Source: Herbaspirillum sp. CF444 (GTDB taxonomy: Bacteria > Pseudomonadota > Gammaproteobacteria > Burkholderiales > Burkholderiaceae_D). From it: 64,000 bases of DNA. The notes beneath the pieces were generated by a model that was not told where the DNA came from, searched no databases, and saw nothing but the letters and a program-made list of their open reading frames with translations. Position 1 is the first letter of the stretch, and every line of letters begins with the position of its first letter. The position numbers and the translations under genes were made by a program. The stretch is taken from the NCBI RefSeq assembly GCF_000282135.1, contig NZ_AKJW01000059.1, positions 151,638 through 215,637 on the forward strand. Direction: 5' to 3'. Shown piece after piece: positions 46,616-55,355 of the stretch.

Positions 46616-47528
46616 ACTGTGGTCCCAGGCGCTTGATCAGCGCGGCCAGTTCTTCGTGCTCGGCTTCGGTGCAGGCGGTCAGCGGCGTGCGCACCGGACC
46701 TGCATCGTGGCCGACGACCTTGGCGCCGGCCTTGACGATGCTCACGGCATAACCGGCCTTGCGATTGCGGATGGCCAGGTAGGGCAGGAAAAATTCGTCG
46801 ATCAGCTTGCCGACGGTGGCGTGGTCTTCCCTGGCGATGGCGTGGTAGAAATCCATCGCTGTCTTCGGGATGAAGTTGAACACCGCCGACGAGTACACCG
46901 GCACGCCCAGCGCCTTGTAGGCGGCGGCGTAGACTTCCGCCGTCGGCAGGCCGCCGAGGTAGGTGAAGCGATCGCCCAGGCGGCGACGGATCGTGACCAT
47001 GGATTCGATCTCGCCGACGCCGTCCTTGAAACCGATCAGGTTGGGGCAGCGCTCGGCCAGGCGTTCCAGCATGTCGGCGTTGAGCTTGCAGACGCCGCGG
47101 TTGTAAATGATGACGCCGAACTTGACCGACTTGCAGACGGCTTCAACGTGTTCGGCGATGCCGTCCTGGCTGGCTTCGGTCAGGTAATGCGGCATCAGCA
47201 GGATGCCGTGCGCGCCGAGGCGTTCGGCTTCTTGTGCATAGGCGATGGCAGCGCGGGTAGGGCCGCCGGCGCCGGCGATGATGGGCACCTTGCCTTTGCA
47301 GGTTTCCACGGCGGTGCGAATGATGTCCGAATATTCGCCCGGCACCAGCGAGAAGAACTCACCTGTGCCGCCGGCGGCAAACAGTGCGCTGGCGCCATAG
47401 GGAGCCAGCCATTCCAGACGTTCGATGTAAGTCTTGGGGCGGAAGTCGCCTTGCTCGTCGAAGTCGGTCAGCGGGAAAGAGAGCAGGCCGGCGGAAAGAA
47501 TCTGTTTCAGGTCTTGTGGTGTGTACAT
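46614..47528 (-). CDS. kdgD: 5-dehydro-4-deoxyglucarate dehydratase
   Basis: Dehydrates and decarboxylates 5-dehydro-4-deoxy-D-glucarate to 2,5-dioxopentanoate. A 304-residue member of the DapA/NanA barrel family: [13 protein letters not shown] loop, catalytic tyrosine Y142 in VIIYNRG and Schiff-base lysine K168 in LIGFKDG. It takes the product of garD, 10 kb away, and hands its own product to the dehydrogenase encoded after it. The GntR gene lies upstream on the same strand. The element at 47662 is the likely operator. Confidence 0.94.
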   Translation of the reverse strand: MYTPQDLKQILSAGLLSFPLTDFDEQGDFRPKTYIERLEWLAPYGASALFAAGGTGEFFSLVPGEYSDIIRTAVETCKGKVPIIAGAGGPTRAAIAYAQEAERLGAHGILLMPHYLTEASQDGIAEHVEAVCKSVKFGVIIYNRGVCKLNADMLERLAERCPNLIGFKDGVGEIESMVTIRRRLGDRFTYLGGLPTAEVYAAAYKALGVPVYSSAVFNFIPKTAMDFYHAIAREDHATVGKLIDEFFLPYLAIRNRKAGYAVSIVKAGAKVVGHDAGPVRTPLTACTEAEHEELAALIKRLGPQ

Positions 47529-47643
47529 GTCGGTAGGTACCAGGTGATGAAGTTAAAAATGCCGTCGCGCTTGATGCCAAACTCTGCCTCGGATTTATTC
47601 GGACGTATTCCGGGCGTATTCAGCGCTTCTGGATGGAATTTGT

Positions 47644-47683
47644 TCTTAAGTGTCTTAAGATATCAGTCATCGTACAACATGAA
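47644..47683 (-). promoter_or_regulatory. Operator region upstream of kdgD
   Basis: Two elements: TCTTAAG-TGT-CTTAAGA, a perfect 7-3-7 inverted repeat (47644-47660), and, on the minus strand at 47683-47662, CATGTTGTACGATGACTG within a 22-bp copy of the element at 33934. They lie 116 to 155 bases before the kdgD start and are likely read by the GntR/FCD regulator. Confidence 0.65.
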
Positions 47684-47779
47684 TTGAGAGAAAGCCAGCA
47701 GTTTTTCGCAGCCGACCGGTTTTGTGCTTGTTTTTCGTTGTCGATGTGCTGCGGCTGCGTTGTTGCTTTGTCGGTTTTT

Positions 47780-48571
47780 TTAAGGCGCGGAGGTGTCCGA
47801 AGCCTTCTGCTGCGCGCCGGCTGCCGATTCGGCCGCTTCCTGCGCCCGGCGCAGGCGTTCGCGGCTGTTGGTCAGGTGGTTGCGCATGGCCGCGCGCGCC
47901 GCTTCGGTATCGCGGCGGGCGATGGCTTCGTAGATGTCTTCATGTTCGCGCTGCACGCGGTCCAGGTAGCTGGCCTGCGGGTCGCGCGCCAGCTCCGCCG
48001 TGTTCAGGCGTTTGCGCGGAATCACGCCGGCGCCGAGGTGGCTCAGGATTTCGATGAAATAGCGGTTGCCGGTGGCGTTGGCAATCTGGAAGTGGAAGCG
48101 GAAGTCGGGGCCGACGGTGTCGTTGCCCTTTTTCTGATTGTCATGGAAGGCATCCAGCGCCTGGCGGATTTCCAGCAGTTGCGCGTCGGTGCGGCGCGCC
48201 GCGGCCAGGCCGGCGGTTTCGGTTTCCAGGCTGATGCGCAGTTCCAGCAACGCCAGCAGATCCTTCATCGTGGTGATGGTGGCCGGATCGATGTTGATGT
48301 TGCCGGTCTTTTGCGCCTCCAGCACGAAAGTGCCGATGCCGTGCCGCGTTTCCACCATCCCGGCCGCCTGCAGGCGCGAAATCGCTTCGCGCACCACGGT
48401 GCGGCTGACGCCCTGAGTGAGCATGATTTCAGACTCGGTCGGCAACTTCTCGCCCGGCTTGATGGAGCCGTTGGAGATCATTTCGGAAATGGCGCCGACC
48501 ACTTCCTGAGACAGGCTCTGGGTCTTCTTGCGCGGGCGCATCAGCGGGCTGGGGGTCTCGTTGACTTCCAT
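47780..48571 (-). CDS. GntR-family (FadR/FCD) transcriptional regulator
   Basis: A 263-residue regulator: GntR winged helix (SLSQEVVGAISEMISNGSIKPGEKLPTESEIMLTQGVSRTVVREAISRLQAAGMV) and a C-terminal FCD ligand domain of mostly helices with DFRFHFQIANATGNRYF, whose Asp and His residues bind a metal that contacts a carboxylate ligand. It precedes kdgD in the same direction, so it may belong to that unit. The start at 48571 fits the family; 48622 is possible. I infer that it senses galactarate, glucarate or a keto derivative and binds the repeated 22-bp element. Confidence 0.9.
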   Translation of the reverse strand: MEVNETPSPLMRPRKKTQSLSQEVVGAISEMISNGSIKPGEKLPTESEIMLTQGVSRTVVREAISRLQAAGMVETRHGIGTFVLEAQKTGNINIDPATITTMKDLLALLELRISLETETAGLAAARRTDAQLLEIRQALDAFHDNQKKGNDTVGPDFRFHFQIANATGNRYFIEILSHLGAGVIPRKRLNTAELARDPQASYLDRVQREHEDIYEAIARRDTEAARAAMRNHLTNSRERLRRAQEAAESAAGAQQKASDTSAP

Positions 48572-48872
48572 TTTTATAGGTCGATATGTGTGAAAGTGGC
48601 CTGGGATTGCATGGGGGCGCATCCGGATGAACGTCGTCAGCCCGCAAAAAGATATGCGACATCTTACCAGAGGATGACTGTTTTTCGTAAGCTCTTTACG
48701 GAGAGCTGCATGGGCTTTTGTCCGGTAAGCCGAAGGCGTTTCGAGGTCTCGGAAGCATCAGGCGAGAGGATTTTTTCAGTACCTGACAAGATTACTCAAC
48801 TTTGATATACTTGACGTAAATATTCGGGAATTCAGGGAGTGGTTCTGAAAACTGTTCTGGAGTCGAGATTTC
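48572..48872. other. Divergent region between the GntR gene and iscR
   Basis: Contains the promoters of both genes. The only clear element is the IscR-type site at 48807. No gene is seen. Confidence 0.5.
48807..48831 (+). promoter_or_regulatory. Type 1 IscR-binding site at the isc promoter
   Basis: Starting ATACTTGAC and ending ATTCGGGAAT, the 25 bases agree with 21 positions of the enterobacterial type 1 IscR consensus (ATASYYGAC...). It lies 42 bases before the iscR start. Holo-IscR bound here would shut off the operon, the standard feedback. Confidence 0.7.
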
Positions 48873-49376
48873 ATGCGATTAACTACTAAAGGTCGTTTTG
48901 CCGTGACAGCAATGATTGATCTGGCGTTGCGCCAGGGCAATGGCCCCGTCACGTTGTCCGCCATCAGCGAGAGGCAGGAAATTTCTTTATCATATCTGGA
49001 GCAGTTGTTCGGCAAATTGCGGCGCCACCAGATCGTCGAGTCCGTGCGCGGACCCGGCGGCGGTTACAACCTGGCGCGCAAGGCGGGCGATGTGTCGGTG
49101 GCCGACATCATCATCGCCGTCGATGAACCCCTGGATGCAACGCAATGCGGCGGCAAGGAAAATTGCCATAGCGTCACCCACCCCGGCGGCACGCGCTGCA
49201 TGACGCACGACCTGTGGTCGACGCTCAATGAAAAGATGGTCGAATATCTCGACTCGGTCTCCCTGCAAGACCTGGTCGACCAGCAGCACCAGAAAGAACA
49301 GAAGCATCCGGAACACAGAACACTCGGTACTGAACAAAGCGTGGTTGTCATGCACCGCCCTCACGCAGCGGTTTGA
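48873..49376 (+). CDS. iscR: Iron-sulfur cluster regulator IscR
   Basis: An Rrf2-family repressor of 167 residues that senses cluster supply. Winged helix MRLTTKGRFAVTAMIDLALR through LSYLEQLFGKLRRHQIVESVRGPGGGY. Cluster ligands C92, C98, C109 and H112 are present, but the loop between the second and third cysteine is five residues longer than in E. coli IscR. It is the first gene of the isc operon and ends 15 bases before iscS, whose ribosome site it shares. It likely represses its own operon through the site at 48807. Confidence 0.95.
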   Translation: MRLTTKGRFAVTAMIDLALRQGNGPVTLSAISERQEISLSYLEQLFGKLRRHQIVESVRGPGGGYNLARKAGDVSVADIIIAVDEPLDATQCGGKENCHSVTHPGGTRCMTHDLWSTLNEKMVEYLDSVSLQDLVDQQHQKEQKHPEHRTLGTEQSVVVMHRPHAAV

Positions 49377-49391
49377 TTGGAGCTAGAACAA

Positions 49392-50645
49392 ATGAATGCA
49401 CCTCTGGAAAAAAGCCTGTTGGACACCATCAAGGCGCCGCATTTTCCAATTTACCTGGATTACTCGGCAACCACGCCGGTCGACCCGCGCGTGGCCGACA
49501 AGATGATTCCCTACCTGCGCGAGCAGTTCGGCAATCCTGCGTCGCGCAGCCACATGTACGGCTGGACGGCGGAGAAGGCCGTGGAAGATGCACGCGAAGA
49601 AGTCGCCAAACTGGTCAACGCGGATTCGCGCGAAATCATCTGGACTTCCGGCGCGACCGAAAGCAACAACCTGGCCATCAAGGGTGCGGCACAGTTCTAC
49701 AAGACCAAGGGCAAGCACATCATCACGGTCAAGACCGAGCACAAGGCCGTGCTGGATACTTTCCGCGAACTGGAGCGCCAGGGCTTCGAAGCGACTTACC
49801 TGCAACCGCAGGACAATGGTCTGGTGACCGTCGAGCAAATCGCCGCAGCCGTGCGTCCCGACACCATCCTGATCTCGGTCATGCTGGTCAACAACGAAAT
49901 TGGCGTGATCCAGCCCGTGCCTGAAATCGGCGAATTCTGCCGTTCCAAGGGCATCATTTTCCATTGCGACGCTGCCCAGGCAACCGGCAAGGTCAAGATC
50001 GACCTGGAAAACTGGAAAGTCGACCTGATGAGCTTCTCGGCCCACAAGACTTACGGTCCCAAGGGCATCGGCGCGCTGTACGTCCGCCGCAAGCCGCGCG
50101 TGCGCATCGAAGCACAGATTCACGGTGGCGGTCACGAGCGCGGCCTGCGTTCGGGCACGCTGGCGACGCACCAGATCGTCGGCATGGGCGAAGCCTTCCG
50201 CATCGCCCGCGAAGAAATGGACACCGAACTGGCCCACATCCGCGCCATGCGCGATCGCCTGGCCAAGGGTTTGCAAGAGATCGAAGAAACCTACATCAAC
50301 GGCGACATGGAGCACCGTGTGCCGCACAACCTGAACGTCAGCTTCAATTACGTCGAAGGCGAATCCCTGATCATGGCGATCAAGGACATCGCGGTGTCGT
50401 CCGGTTCGGCTTGCACCTCGGCCAGCCTGGAGCCGTCGTACGTGCTGCGCGCGCTGGGCCGCAGCGACGAACTGGCGCACAGCTCGATTCGTTTCACCAT
50501 CGGCCGTTTCACGACCGAAGAAGACATCGACTTCACGATCGATCTGATCAAGAGCAAGGTCGGCAAGCTGCGCGAACTGTCGCCGCTGTGGGATATGTAC
50601 AAGGACGGGATCGACATCAGCACGATCCAATGGGCTGCACACTAA
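49392..50645 (+). CDS. iscS: Cysteine desulfurase IscS
   Basis: A PLP enzyme that takes sulfur from L-cysteine and passes it to IscU and other acceptors. It has 417 residues, with the Schiff-base lysine in [17 protein letters not shown] and the mobile catalytic cysteine in [21 protein letters not shown]. It has a 12-residue N-terminal extension compared with E. coli. I choose the ATG at 49392, preceded by GGAGC, rather than a TTG that follows the iscR stop directly. Confidence 0.96.
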   Translation: MNAPLEKSLLDTIKAPHFPIYLDYSATTPVDPRVADKMIPYLREQFGNPASRSHMYGWTAEKAVEDAREEVAKLVNADSREIIWTSGATESNNLAIKGAAQFYKTKGKHIITVKTEHKAVLDTFRELERQGFEATYLQPQDNGLVTVEQIAAAVRPDTILISVMLVNNEIGVIQPVPEIGEFCRSKGIIFHCDAAQATGKVKIDLENWKVDLMSFSAHKTYGPKGIGALYVRRKPRVRIEAQIHGGGHERGLRSGTLATHQIVGMGEAFRIAREEMDTELAHIRAMRDRLAKGLQEIEETYINGDMEHRVPHNLNVSFNYVEGESLIMAIKDIAVSSGSACTSASLEPSYVLRALGRSDELAHSSIRFTIGRFTTEEDIDFTIDLIKSKVGKLRELSPLWDMYKDGIDISTIQWAAH

Positions 50646-50714
50646 ATAAATATCGCGAAAATGAAAACCGCCCCCCTATAGAACGCAGGGGCGACCTCAT
50701 CAAGGAGCATCAAA

Positions 50715-51119
50715 ATGTCTTACTCGGAAAAAGTACTCGATCACTACGAAAACCCACGTAACGTCGGCGCCTTCGAAAAGGGCGACGAGACCGTAGGCAC
50801 AGGTATGGTCGGCGCGCCCGCTTGCGGCGACGTCATGAAGTTGCAGATCAAGGTCGGCGCCGACGGCGTGATCCAGGACGCCAAGTTCAAGACTTACGGT
50901 TGCGGTTCGGCGATTGCTTCGTCGTCGCTGGTGACCGAATGGGTCAAGGGCAAGACATTGGATCAAGCCTTGTCGATCAAGAACACCCAGATCGCCGAAG
51001 AACTGGCGTTGCCGCCGGTGAAGATTCACTGCTCGATCCTGGCGGAAGACGCCATCAAGGCCGCGGTGCAAGACTACAAGGCCAAGCACGGCAGCGTCGA
51101 GCAAAAGGCTGCGGCCTAA
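50715..51119 (+). CDS. iscU: Iron-sulfur scaffold protein IscU
   Basis: Scaffold on which clusters are built, 134 residues. The three cluster cysteines are in [19 protein letters not shown] and [20 protein letters not shown] just before the last is the site read by HscA. It starts 69 bases after iscS with a strong AAGGAGC. Directly follows the desulfurase and precedes iscA, the standard order. Confidence 0.97.
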   Translation: MSYSEKVLDHYENPRNVGAFEKGDETVGTGMVGAPACGDVMKLQIKVGADGVIQDAKFKTYGCGSAIASSSLVTEWVKGKTLDQALSIKNTQIAEELALPPVKIHCSILAEDAIKAAVQDYKAKHGSVEQKAAA

Positions 51120-51147
51120 TTCCAGAAGCAAGCGAAGGGCAAGCATC

Positions 51148-51471
51148 ATGGCAATCACACTGACTGAAAAAGCTGCAAAGCACATCAGCCGCTACATGGA
51201 ACGTCGCGGCAAAGGCCTCGGCCTGCGTCTCGGCGTGCGCACGACCGGCTGCTCCGGCCTGGCTTACAAGCTGGAATATGTGGACGAAGAAACACCGGAA
51301 GATCAGGTGTTCGAATCGCGCGGCATTCGCGTCTATGTGGATCCCAAGAGCTTGCCTTACATCGACGGCACCGAACTCGACTTCGCCCGTGAAGGTTTGA
51401 ACGAAGGTTTCAAGTTCCAGAACCCGAACATGAAGGATGAGTGCGGTTGCGGCGAAAGCTTCCGTATCTGA
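51148..51471 (+). CDS. iscA: Iron-sulfur carrier IscA
   Basis: A-type carrier of 107 residues that receives clusters from IscU and delivers them to target enzymes. The three conserved cysteines are in [10 protein letters not shown] and DECGCGESF. It lies 28 bases after iscU. Its 3' side carries a strong terminator, so hscB and the genes after it may be expressed at a different level. Confidence 0.96.
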   Translation: MAITLTEKAAKHISRYMERRGKGLGLRLGVRTTGCSGLAYKLEYVDEETPEDQVFESRGIRVYVDPKSLPYIDGTELDFAREGLNEGFKFQNPNMKDECGCGESFRI

Positions 51472-51594
51472 TGTGATGATTGTTGCGGTCACCGAATCGC
51501 CGATGTTGTGGCGACCCGGTCGATCCGGATCTAGTGCTTAGCCAGAATCGCGTTTGTATCGTTTCAGCGATAGCCTCTGAAGAGTAGTTCTGCC

Positions 51595-51628
51595 AAGCCT
51601 GTTGAAGTCCGAACAGGCTTTTTATTTT
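51595..51628 (+). terminator. Terminator or attenuator between iscA and hscB
   Basis: AAGCCTGTT / AACAGGCTT form a 9-bp stem with loop GAAGTCCG, followed by a long T-rich run. It should reduce transcription into hscB-hscA-fdx-iscX. Confidence 0.8.
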
Positions 51629-51629
51629 T

Positions 51630-51645
51630 TTGTTCACCTGAACAA
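51630..51645. promoter_or_regulatory. Inverted repeat before hscB
   Basis: TTGTTCA-CC-TGAACAA is a perfect 16-bp inverted repeat, directly after the terminator and 14 bases before the hscB start. There is no Shine-Dalgarno sequence there; it could be an operator or a leader hairpin. Confidence 0.45.
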
Positions 51646-51659
51646 GCTTTGCACAACGT

Positions 51660-52175
51660 ATGCAAAATCACTTCGCACTTTTCCAATTGCCGCAACGCTT
51701 TGCCGTCGATCTGACCGCGTTGGAAAAGGCGTTCCATGGCGTGCAGAATCAGGCGCATCCGGACAAATTCGCCAATGCGACCGGCGCCGAGAAGCGCGTC
51801 GCCATGCAATGGGCCACGCGCGCCAACGAAGCCTACCAGACGCTCAAAAATCCTCTCAAGCGCGCCACCTATCTGTGCGAGCTCAACGGCGTCGATCTGC
51901 AAACCGAATCCAACACCTCCATGCCTCCGGCATTCCTGATGCAGCAAATGGAATGGCGTGAAGAGCTCGACGACGCGCGTGCAGACAAGAATGTCGATGC
52001 ACTGGAACAACTCGACGGCGCCTTGCGTGGCGCAAAGAAGGACTCCGTCATCCGCATCGAAACGCTGCTCGACGCCAACGATTTCGCCGGTGCCGCCCAA
52101 CTGGTGCGCCAGTTGATGTTCCTTGAAAAATTCGGCGAAGAGATCGGCAATGCTTTCGCCCTGATCGAAGGTTGA
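51660..52175 (+). CDS. hscB: Co-chaperone HscB
   Basis: A J-domain protein of 171 residues that brings IscU to HscA and stimulates its ATPase. The J domain spans residues 1-75, with the HPD motif in QAHPDKFANA, and the C-terminal three-helix domain that binds IscU follows. No good ribosome site precedes the ATG, unusual in this operon. The next gene is a LysE-type exporter, not hscA. Confidence 0.94.
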   Translation: MQNHFALFQLPQRFAVDLTALEKAFHGVQNQAHPDKFANATGAEKRVAMQWATRANEAYQTLKNPLKRATYLCELNGVDLQTESNTSMPPAFLMQQMEWREELDDARADKNVDALEQLDGALRGAKKDSVIRIETLLDANDFAGAAQLVRQLMFLEKFGEEIGNAFALIEG

Positions 52176-52181
52176 TGCGCC

Positions 52182-52796
52182 ATGCCTGACGTGTTCCTGT
52201 TTCTGATCGCTGCCATGATGCTGACCCTCGCTCCGGGGCCGGACAACATCTACGTGCTCACGCGCGGCATCGCGCAGGGCAAGAAGGCGGGGTTGGTTGC
52301 AGCACTCGGCTTTTCATCGGGATTGTTCTTCCACACCTTGCTGGCGGTGCTCGGTTTTGCCGCCATCATCAAGGCTTATCCGGCTGCTTATCACTTCTTG
52401 CAATATGCGGGCGCGGCGTATCTGGTGTATCTCGGCATCCGCACCTTGCGCTCTGCCGCATCGATGTCGCTGGAAGCGACCATGACGCCGGTCAGCCTGT
52501 CGCGCATTTATTGGCAAAGCGTGATCGCCAATATCCTCAATCCCAAGGTGACGCTGTTTTTCATCGCTTTCCTGCCGCAATTCGTCAACGTGCATGCCGG
52601 CCACGTGGCCTGGCAGATGCTGTTGCTGGCGGTGGTGTTCATTCTTCAGGCGCTGGCGATTTTCAGCGCGATTGCGTTTTTCTCCGGCATCGTCGGCGCG
52701 TACTTCAAGCGTCAGGCGCGTGCCGCTCTCTATTTGAACAGGCTTGCCGGCTGTGCGTTTGTGGGACTGGGTATCCGCATCGCCTTGCCGGAATAA
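52182..52796 (+). CDS. LysE/RhtB-family amino-acid exporter
   Basis: A 204-residue inner-membrane protein with five to six spans. The start [37 protein letters not shown] carries the family signature APGPDN...RG...G, and [16 protein letters not shown] is typical of RhtB. It exports an amino acid such as homoserine, threonine or a similar compound. It lies between hscB (6 bases) and hscA (7 bases), in a position that is normally direct. Co-transcription is sure from the spacing, but a link to cluster assembly is unknown. Confidence 0.9.
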   Translation: MPDVFLFLIAAMMLTLAPGPDNIYVLTRGIAQGKKAGLVAALGFSSGLFFHTLLAVLGFAAIIKAYPAAYHFLQYAGAAYLVYLGIRTLRSAASMSLEATMTPVSLSRIYWQSVIANILNPKVTLFFIAFLPQFVNVHAGHVAWQMLLLAVVFILQALAIFSAIAFFSGIVGAYFKRQARAALYLNRLAGCAFVGLGIRIALPE

Positions 52797-52803
52797 ATCG
52801 ACT

Positions 52804-54669
52804 ATGGCTCTTCTCCAAATCTCCGAACCGGGCATGTCCACCGCGCCGCATCAGCATCGGCTGGCGGTAGGCATCGATCTCGGCACCACCAATTCGCTGG
52901 TCGCGACCGTGCGCAACAGCATCCCTGAGGTCCTCAACGACGAAGAGGGCCACAGCCTGTTGCCGTCGGTGGTGCGTTACCTGCCCAACGGCCACGCCAA
53001 CATCGGCTACAAGGCACAAGCTGCGCAGACCACCGATCCGAAGAACACCATCGTCTCGGTCAAGCGCTTCATGGGTCGCGGCCTGAAAGACATCGCCTAC
53101 GTCGAGAATCTTCCCTACGATTTCCAGGATGCGCCGGGCATGGTGCAACTGAAGACAGTGGCGGGTGTGAAAAGCCCGGTCGAGATTTCGGCGCAGATTC
53201 TGGCAACCTTGCGCCAGACTGCGGAAGACGCGCTGGGCGACGACCTGGTCGGCGCCGTGATCACCGTGCCGGCGTATTTCGACGATGCGCAGCGCCAGGC
53301 GACCAAGGATGCGGCGCAACTGGCCGGTCTCAATGTTTTGCGCTTGCTCAACGAGCCTACGGCTGCCGCGATTGCCTACGGTCTGGACAATGGATCGGAA
53401 GGCACGTTCGCCGTCTACGATCTGGGCGGCGGCACCTTCGATATTTCCATCCTCAAGCTGACCAAGGGCGTGTTTGAAGTCTTGTCGACCGGCGGCGATT
53501 CCGCACTGGGAGGCGACGATTTCGACCAGCGTTTGTTCTGCTGGATTTGCGAACAGTCGCAACTGGCGCCCTTGTCGGACGAAGACACGCGCATCCTGCT
53601 GGTGAAGGCGCGCGAAGTGAAAGAGTTGCTGTCGTCCAAGGCTTACACGCAAATCGATGCGGTCCTGAATTCGGGCGAAGAAGTGCACCTGTCGATCACG
53701 GCGGAAGAGTTCACCGCGCTGACCCAGCATCTGGTCGGCAAGACCATCACGCCGTGCCGCAAGGCGCTGCGCGATGCGAACCTTTCCGTGGATGACGTCG
53801 ACGGCGTGGTGCTGGTCGGCGGCGCAACGCGCATGCCGCACGTGCGCAAGGCGGTCGGTGAATTCTTCCAGACGACACCGTTGGCCAATATCGATCCGGA
53901 CAAGGTCGTGGCGCTGGGCGCCGCCGTACAGGCCAATCTGCTGGCCGGCAACCGTGCTGCCGGCGACGACTGGCTGCTGCTGGATGTGATTCCCTTGTCG
54001 CTCGGCATCGAGACCATGGGCGGCCTGGCGGAGAAAGTCATTCCGCGCAATTCCACCATTCCGTGCGCGCGTGCGCAAGAGTTCACGACGTTCAAGGATG
54101 GCCAGACCGCGATGGCGATCCAGGTGGTGCAGGGCGAGCGCGAGCTGGTCGCCGACTGCCGTTCGCTGGCGCGTTTCGAACTGCGCGGCATTCCGCCGAT
54201 GGCGGCAGGCGCTGCGCGTATCCGCGTGACGTATCAGGTTGATGCCGATGGTTTGCTGTCGGTGTCGGCGCGTGAAATGACGTCGGGCGTGGAAGCGGCG
54301 ATCACGGTCAAGCCTTCCTACGGCCTGGCCGATGACGACGTCGCACGTATGCTGCAGGAATCCTTCCAGTCGGCCGACGAAGACATGAAGCGCCGCGCCT
54401 TGCGCGAAGAACAGGTTGAAGCCGAGCGCATCATTCTCGCGACGGAGTCGGCGCTGAATGTCGACAGTGCCTTGCTGAATGAACAAGAGCGCATCGACGT
54501 CGCTGCATTGATCGAAGTCGTGCGCGAGAAGGCGCAAGGCGACGATCATCTGGCGATCAAGGCGGCGGTCGAAGCGCTGGCGCAGGGCACCGAAGAATTC
54601 GCTGCGCGCCGCATGGACCGCAGCGTTCACGCCGCGCTGGCCGGCAAGAAATTGGATGAAGTTTCGTAA
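52804..54669 (+). CDS. hscA: Iron-sulfur chaperone HscA
   Basis: A specialised Hsp70 of 621 residues that uses ATP to release clusters from IscU. The ATPase domain starts [18 protein letters not shown], with the phosphate loops [14 protein letters not shown] and [13 protein letters not shown]. The substrate-binding domain follows from about residue 390. The start at 52804 (ATG) lies 7 bases after the LysE gene; an earlier frame start inside lysE is rejected. Partner of HscB upstream and IscU. Confidence 0.95.
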   Translation: MALLQISEPGMSTAPHQHRLAVGIDLGTTNSLVATVRNSIPEVLNDEEGHSLLPSVVRYLPNGHANIGYKAQAAQTTDPKNTIVSVKRFMGRGLKDIAYVENLPYDFQDAPGMVQLKTVAGVKSPVEISAQILATLRQTAEDALGDDLVGAVITVPAYFDDAQRQATKDAAQLAGLNVLRLLNEPTAAAIAYGLDNGSEGTFAVYDLGGGTFDISILKLTKGVFEVLSTGGDSALGGDDFDQRLFCWICEQSQLAPLSDEDTRILLVKAREVKELLSSKAYTQIDAVLNSGEEVHLSITAEEFTALTQHLVGKTITPCRKALRDANLSVDDVDGVVLVGGATRMPHVRKAVGEFFQTTPLANIDPDKVVALGAAVQANLLAGNRAAGDDWLLLDVIPLSLGIETMGGLAEKVIPRNSTIPCARAQEFTTFKDGQTAMAIQVVQGERELVADCRSLARFELRGIPPMAAGAARIRVTYQVDADGLLSVSAREMTSGVEAAITVKPSYGLADDDVARMLQESFQSADEDMKRRALREEQVEAERIILATESALNVDSALLNEQERIDVAALIEVVREKAQGDDHLAIKAAVEALAQGTEEFAARRMDRSVHAALAGKKLDEVS

Positions 54670-54686
54670 AGATAGAGGTGAATACC

Positions 54687-55025
54687 GTGCCACAAATCGT
54701 CATACTCCCACACCCCACTTTTTGCCCCGACGGCGCCGTGATTGACGCGCCGGTCGGCAAGACCCTGTGCGACGCCATGCTCGACAGCGATGTCGACATC
54801 GAACACGCCTGCGAGAAGTCGTGCGCCTGTACCACTTGCCACGTGGTGATCCGCGAAGGATTCGACACGCTGGATGACCCGACCGACAAGGAAGAAGATT
54901 TGCTCGACATGGCCTGGGGCCTGGAAGCGAATTCGCGCCTGTCGTGCCAGGTGGTGCTGGGCGACGACGATCTGGTCGTCGAGATTCCGAAGTACACGAT
55001 CAATCACGCCAGCGAGAATCATTGA
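54687..55025 (+). CDS. fdx: [2Fe-2S] ferredoxin of the isc operon
   Basis: An adrenodoxin-type ferredoxin of 112 residues that gives electrons to cluster assembly. Cysteines in CEKSCACTTC and RLSCQ; the sequence tracks E. coli Fdx from PQIVILPHPTFCPDG to the end. I favour the GTG at 54687, which gives MPQIVILPH with AGAGGTG before it, over the GTG three codons earlier. Encoded 17 bases after hscA. Confidence 0.94.
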   Translation: MPQIVILPHPTFCPDGAVIDAPVGKTLCDAMLDSDVDIEHACEKSCACTTCHVVIREGFDTLDDPTDKEEDLLDMAWGLEANSRLSCQVVLGDDDLVVEIPKYTINHASENH

Positions 55026-55073
55026 TTCGACTTGCGGCTGCGTGGGCGACTGATCAACATGAAGGAGGCAGCC

Positions 55074-55268
55074 ATGAAATGGACCGATATTCAGCATATT
55101 GCTGAAGAACTCAACGACAAGTTTCCGGACACCGATCCCAAGACCATACGCTTCACCGATTTGCATCGCTGGGTGATGGAGCTGGATGGTTTTGATGACG
55201 ACGCCAATCGTTCCGGCGAAAAGATTCTGGAAGCGATTCAGGCCGCCTGGATCGAAGAAGCCGGGTAA
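55074..55268 (+). CDS. iscX: IscX protein
   Basis: A small acidic protein of 64 residues that binds IscS and tunes desulfurase activity with iron. It starts MKWTDIQHIAEELNDKFPD and ends AAWIEEAG, matching the family (IscX/YfhJ) in full. The start ATG follows GAAGGAGGCA. It is the last gene of the isc operon and is closed by a terminator. Confidence 0.95.
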   Translation: MKWTDIQHIAEELNDKFPDTDPKTIRFTDLHRWVMELDGFDDDANRSGEKILEAIQAAWIEEAG

Positions 55269-55295
55269 GTTCCGGCGGTGCTTGCTGCAGACGTG

Positions 55296-55322
55296 AAAAA
55301 GGAGCGTAGATCGCTCCTTTTT
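55296..55322. terminator. Bidirectional terminator after iscX
   Basis: AAAAAGGAGCG / CGCTCCTTTTT form an 11-bp stem with loop TAGAT. It separates the isc operon from the convergent DUF1501 gene. Confidence 0.88.
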
Positions 55323-55355
55323 TCATGCCTGCAATGTGGCAATCTGCGCCGGCAA

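Noticed and set aside
47633..48805. 390-residue plus-strand frame across the GntR gene
   Set aside because: It is opposite a well-conserved regulator, starts inside the kdgD operator region, and has shadow-like composition.
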